Shown here piece by piece: positions 32,916 through 34,924 of a stretch of DNA of 34,924 bases (its first letter is position 1; each line of letters starts with the position of its first letter). Source of the stretch: an uncultured Ruminococcus sp. (GTDB lineage: Bacteria; Bacillota; Clostridia; Oscillospirales; Acutalibacteraceae); NCBI GenBank assembly GCA_902763365.1, contig CACWRT010000015.1, forward strand, positions 1 to 34,924. Reading direction: 5' to 3'. Under the pieces are notes generated by a model. It worked only from the letters and a program-made list of their open reading frames with translations, ran no database searches and was not told where the DNA came from. The position numbers were made by a program, and so were the translations under genes.

Positions 32916-34655
32916 ATGGATTCAAATATGCAGTCTGTTGTTGAACAGGCAGTCAGTCAATCAAACAGTTTTACTATAGGAATATGGTACCTTATAGGCG
33001 CAGCTCTTGTATTTTTCATGCAATGCGGTTTTGCAATGGTGGAAACAGGATTTACACGAGCTAAAAATGCAGGTAACATTATCATGAAAAACCTTATGGA
33101 TTTCTGTATCGGTACAGTAATGTTCATCTTCTTAGGCTTCGGTCTTATGATGTCTGAAAACTACCTTTTCGGTCTTATCGGTGTACCAAATTTACAGATA
33201 TTCACAGATTTCAATAATTTCCCCTGGTCGTCCTTCGTATTCAACCTCGTATTCTGCGCAACAGCAGCAACCATAGTATCAGGCGCAATGGCAGAACGTA
33301 CCAAGTTCATCTCCTACTGCATCTACAGCGGAATTATAAGCCTTGTAGTATATCCGATAGAAGCAGGCTGGGTATGGAACAGTCAGGGATGGCTTGCACA
33401 GTTAGGCTTTGTAGATTTCGCAGGTTCTGCCTGCATACATACTGTCGGCGGTATAACTGCGCTCATCGGTGCCGCTATGGTAGGTCCCCGTATCGGTAAG
33501 TACACCAAAGACGGCAAGCCGAGAGCTATTCCCGGTCACAGTCTGACTCTGGGCGCATTGGGTGTGTTCATCCTCTGGTTCGGATGGTACGGCTTTAACG
33601 GCGCAGCTGCTACAGATGTTACTCAGCTTGCTCAGATCTTCGCTACAACAACAGTTGCCCCGGCGGTTGCAACCTGCGCAACAATGATCTACACTTGGAT
33701 CAAAAACGGCAAACCTGATGTTTCAATGTCACTTAACGGCTCGCTTGCAGGTCTTGTAGCTATTACAGCAGGCTGTCACACTGTAGATATTCTTGGTTCT
33801 ATCATAATAGGCATAGTTGCCGGCATTATCGTTGTTATCGCAGTAGAAGTAGTTGACAGCAAGCTCAAAGTAGATGATCCTGTCGGTGCGGTAGCTGTAC
33901 ATATGTGCAACGGTATCTGGGGTACTCTCGCAGTAGGTATCTTCTCCAAAGACGAAGGCACTCTGGGTCTGCTTTACGGCGGCGGATTTACTCAGCTTGG
34001 AAAACAGGCTCTCGGTATACTTTGTATCGGCGTTTATACGGCAGTCATCATGTCCCTCGTTTTCCTTGTACTCAAGAAAACTATAGGTCTGCGTGCCTCC
34101 AAAGAAGAAGAAGTAAGAGGTCTTGACCTTACAGAACATGGTCTTTCCAGCTCCTATGCAGACTTTATGCCTGTTCCCCAGGTTCTTACAGGCGATACAA
34201 CAGAAGAATTCAAAGATGGTGATGTTCCCCCTGAAAAGGCTGTTGAAGTCACTCTGGAGAAAAAATCCGATACTCCTTCTACCTCTGACGGCGTAAAGTT
34301 CACAAAGGTTACCATCATAACAAAGCAAAGCAAATTCACTGACCTCAACACAGCTCTTACCGAAATAGGAATTACGGGTATGACAGTAACCCACGTTTTA
34401 GGCTGCGGTGTTCAGAAGGGCAAAGCTGCTTATTATCGAGGCGTTGAGGTTGAAATGAACCTTCTTCCGAAAATCAGAGTAGATATCGTTGTATGCAAAG
34501 TTCCCGTCAAAAAGGTCGTTGACACGGCAGTTAAAGCTATTTATACAGGTCATATCGGTGACGGTAAGATATTTATAAGTGATGTTGAAGATATCGTCCG
34601 TGTAAGAACAGGCGAAACAGGCGTTGCAGCGCTCCAGGACTCTAAAACCAGGTAA
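32916..34655 (+). CDS. Ammonium transporter fused to a PII domain
   Basis: 579 aa. Residues about 15-425 are an Amt/AmtB channel with about eleven transmembrane helices: FAMVETGFTRAKNAG, DFAGSACIHTVGG (first pore His), and VHMCNGIWGTLAVG (second pore His). A 35-residue acidic linker follows, then a complete PII (GlnB/GlnK) domain from residue 460: EIGITGMTVTHVLGCGVQKGK with the 2-oxoglutarate/Mg Gln, YYRGVEVEMNLLPK in the T-loop, TGHIGDGKIF (B-loop) and VRVRTGETG. The uridylylated Tyr51 of E. coli PII is replaced by Val. A free PII plugs Amt pores; here the blocker is covalently attached. The start at MDSNMQSVVEQ has GGAGGG upstream. Confidence 0.95.
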   Translation: MDSNMQSVVEQAVSQSNSFTIGIWYLIGAALVFFMQCGFAMVETGFTRAKNAGNIIMKNLMDFCIGTVMFIFLGFGLMMSENYLFGLIGVPNLQIFTDFNNFPWSSFVFNLVFCATAATIVSGAMAERTKFISYCIYSGIISLVVYPIEAGWVWNSQGWLAQLGFVDFAGSACIHTVGGITALIGAAMVGPRIGKYTKDGKPRAIPGHSLTLGALGVFILWFGWYGFNGAAATDVTQLAQIFATTTVAPAVATCATMIYTWIKNGKPDVSMSLNGSLAGLVAITAGCHTVDILGSIIIGIVAGIIVVIAVEVVDSKLKVDDPVGAVAVHMCNGIWGTLAVGIFSKDEGTLGLLYGGGFTQLGKQALGILCIGVYTAVIMSLVFLVLKKTIGLRASKEEEVRGLDLTEHGLSSSYADFMPVPQVLTGDTTEEFKDGDVPPEKAVEVTLEKKSDTPSTSDGVKFTKVTIITKQSKFTDLNTALTEIGITGMTVTHVLGCGVQKGKAAYYRGVEVEMNLLPKIRVDIVVCKVPVKKVVDTAVKAIYTGHIGDGKIFISDVEDIVRVRTGETGVAALQDSKTR

Positions 34656-34715
34656 TGGCTCAGCACTTATCTTATTTTGTGATTATTACCATATTAATAG
34701 TTAGAAAATGATCAG

Positions 34716-34759
34716 ACAGCTCGGAATATGAAGCATAAATTGCTTCTGCTCCGGGCTGT
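34716..34759 (+). terminator. Intrinsic terminator of the Amt-PII gene
   Basis: ACAGCTCGGA pairs with TCCGGGCTGT (one wobble), with an inner GAAGCA/TGCTTC stem, then ACCATTTTTTT. Confidence 0.88.
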
Positions 34760-34800
34760 ACCATTTTTTTCAGAATTTTTTCTATAACTGCAACAGGTTC

Positions 34801-34827
34801 ATAATGAATAGTGAATAGTGAATAGTT
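34801..34827. repeat. Heptamer array (TGAATAR)n, third site
   Basis: About three to four units of TGAATAG. It is the opposite strand version of the array at 550-586 and lies after the terminator of the Amt-PII gene. Confidence 0.7.
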
Positions 34828-34924
34828 AAACTTAGTCACAAATGCTGCTTCACTTGGGGGGTAGGGGAAATAGGGAGTTTCAAAATAAAAAAGTTTTTTG
34901 TGCTGTATTCTCTATAATATATAC

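Noticed and set aside
33729-34394. Antisense open frame of 221 aa within the Amt-PII gene
   Set aside because: It overlaps a clear transporter-PII coding sequence and shows no family features.
1-34924. CRISPR arrays, insertion sequences with transposase, rRNA genes, prophage genes
   Set aside because: None seen. The repeats present are not regularly spaced by unique spacers and no transposase, integrase or phage protein is encoded.

Overview
The window looks like a chromosomal segment of a low-to-mid GC Gram-positive anaerobe of the Clostridia, most likely a Ruminococcus-like member of the Oscillospiraceae. The evidence is a dcw (division/cell wall) cluster headed by mraZ, a PASTA-domain transpeptidase, a PdaA-type deacetylase typical of spore formers, a type III glutamine synthetase (GlnN), a DUF6465-like protein, a YtxH-like protein, and AGGAGG-type ribosome binding sites throughout. 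The species call is inference from gene content; no database was searched.

Layout. 1-576 is non-coding and made of repeats. 577-3193 (minus) holds a PLP-dependent Orn/Lys/Arg decarboxylase-like gene overlapping folC. 3383-4928 (plus) holds a YbjN-like gene and a PdaA-like deacetylase. 5095-7391 holds a HAD phosphatase and three small proteins of unknown function. 7407-8480 is pyrB with a PyrI-like zinc tail. 8542-20319 (minus) is the dcw cluster in the order mraZ-rsmH-ftsL-pbp-(Mur-ligase-like remnant)-mraY-ftsW-murG-ftsQ-ftsZ. It starts from a good sigma-A-type promoter followed by four 10-nt-spaced MraZ-box-like repeats. murE, murF, murD, murC, murB and ftsA are absent. 20895-22199 (plus) is a membrane HD-GYP protein with a structured leader RNA. 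22480-23358 holds two small genes. 23589-23812 is a pair of tRNA-Ser genes.

23942-34655 is a nitrogen assimilation block: gltB-gltD (GOGAT) on the minus strand, divergent from glnN (glutamine synthetase) and from an ammonium transporter fused to a C-terminal PII signalling domain. Together they import ammonium, fix it into glutamine and pass it to glutamate. Each of the three transcripts has a terminator-like hairpin between its presumed start and its ribosome binding site, which suggests attenuation; the glnN hairpin has a hexaloop fitting the ANTAR target rule (A1, G4).

The most unusual features are: a dispersed ~105-bp palindromic element in at least six full or partial copies, some placed exactly at stop codons; a 179-aa degenerate Mur-ligase-like protein in the position of murF; the aspartate carbamoyltransferase with a four-cysteine tail; the Amt-PII fusion; and the structured leader that should hide the ribosome binding site of the HD-GYP gene. 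Genes were called from their translations, and several starts were moved inward to match ribosome binding sites.
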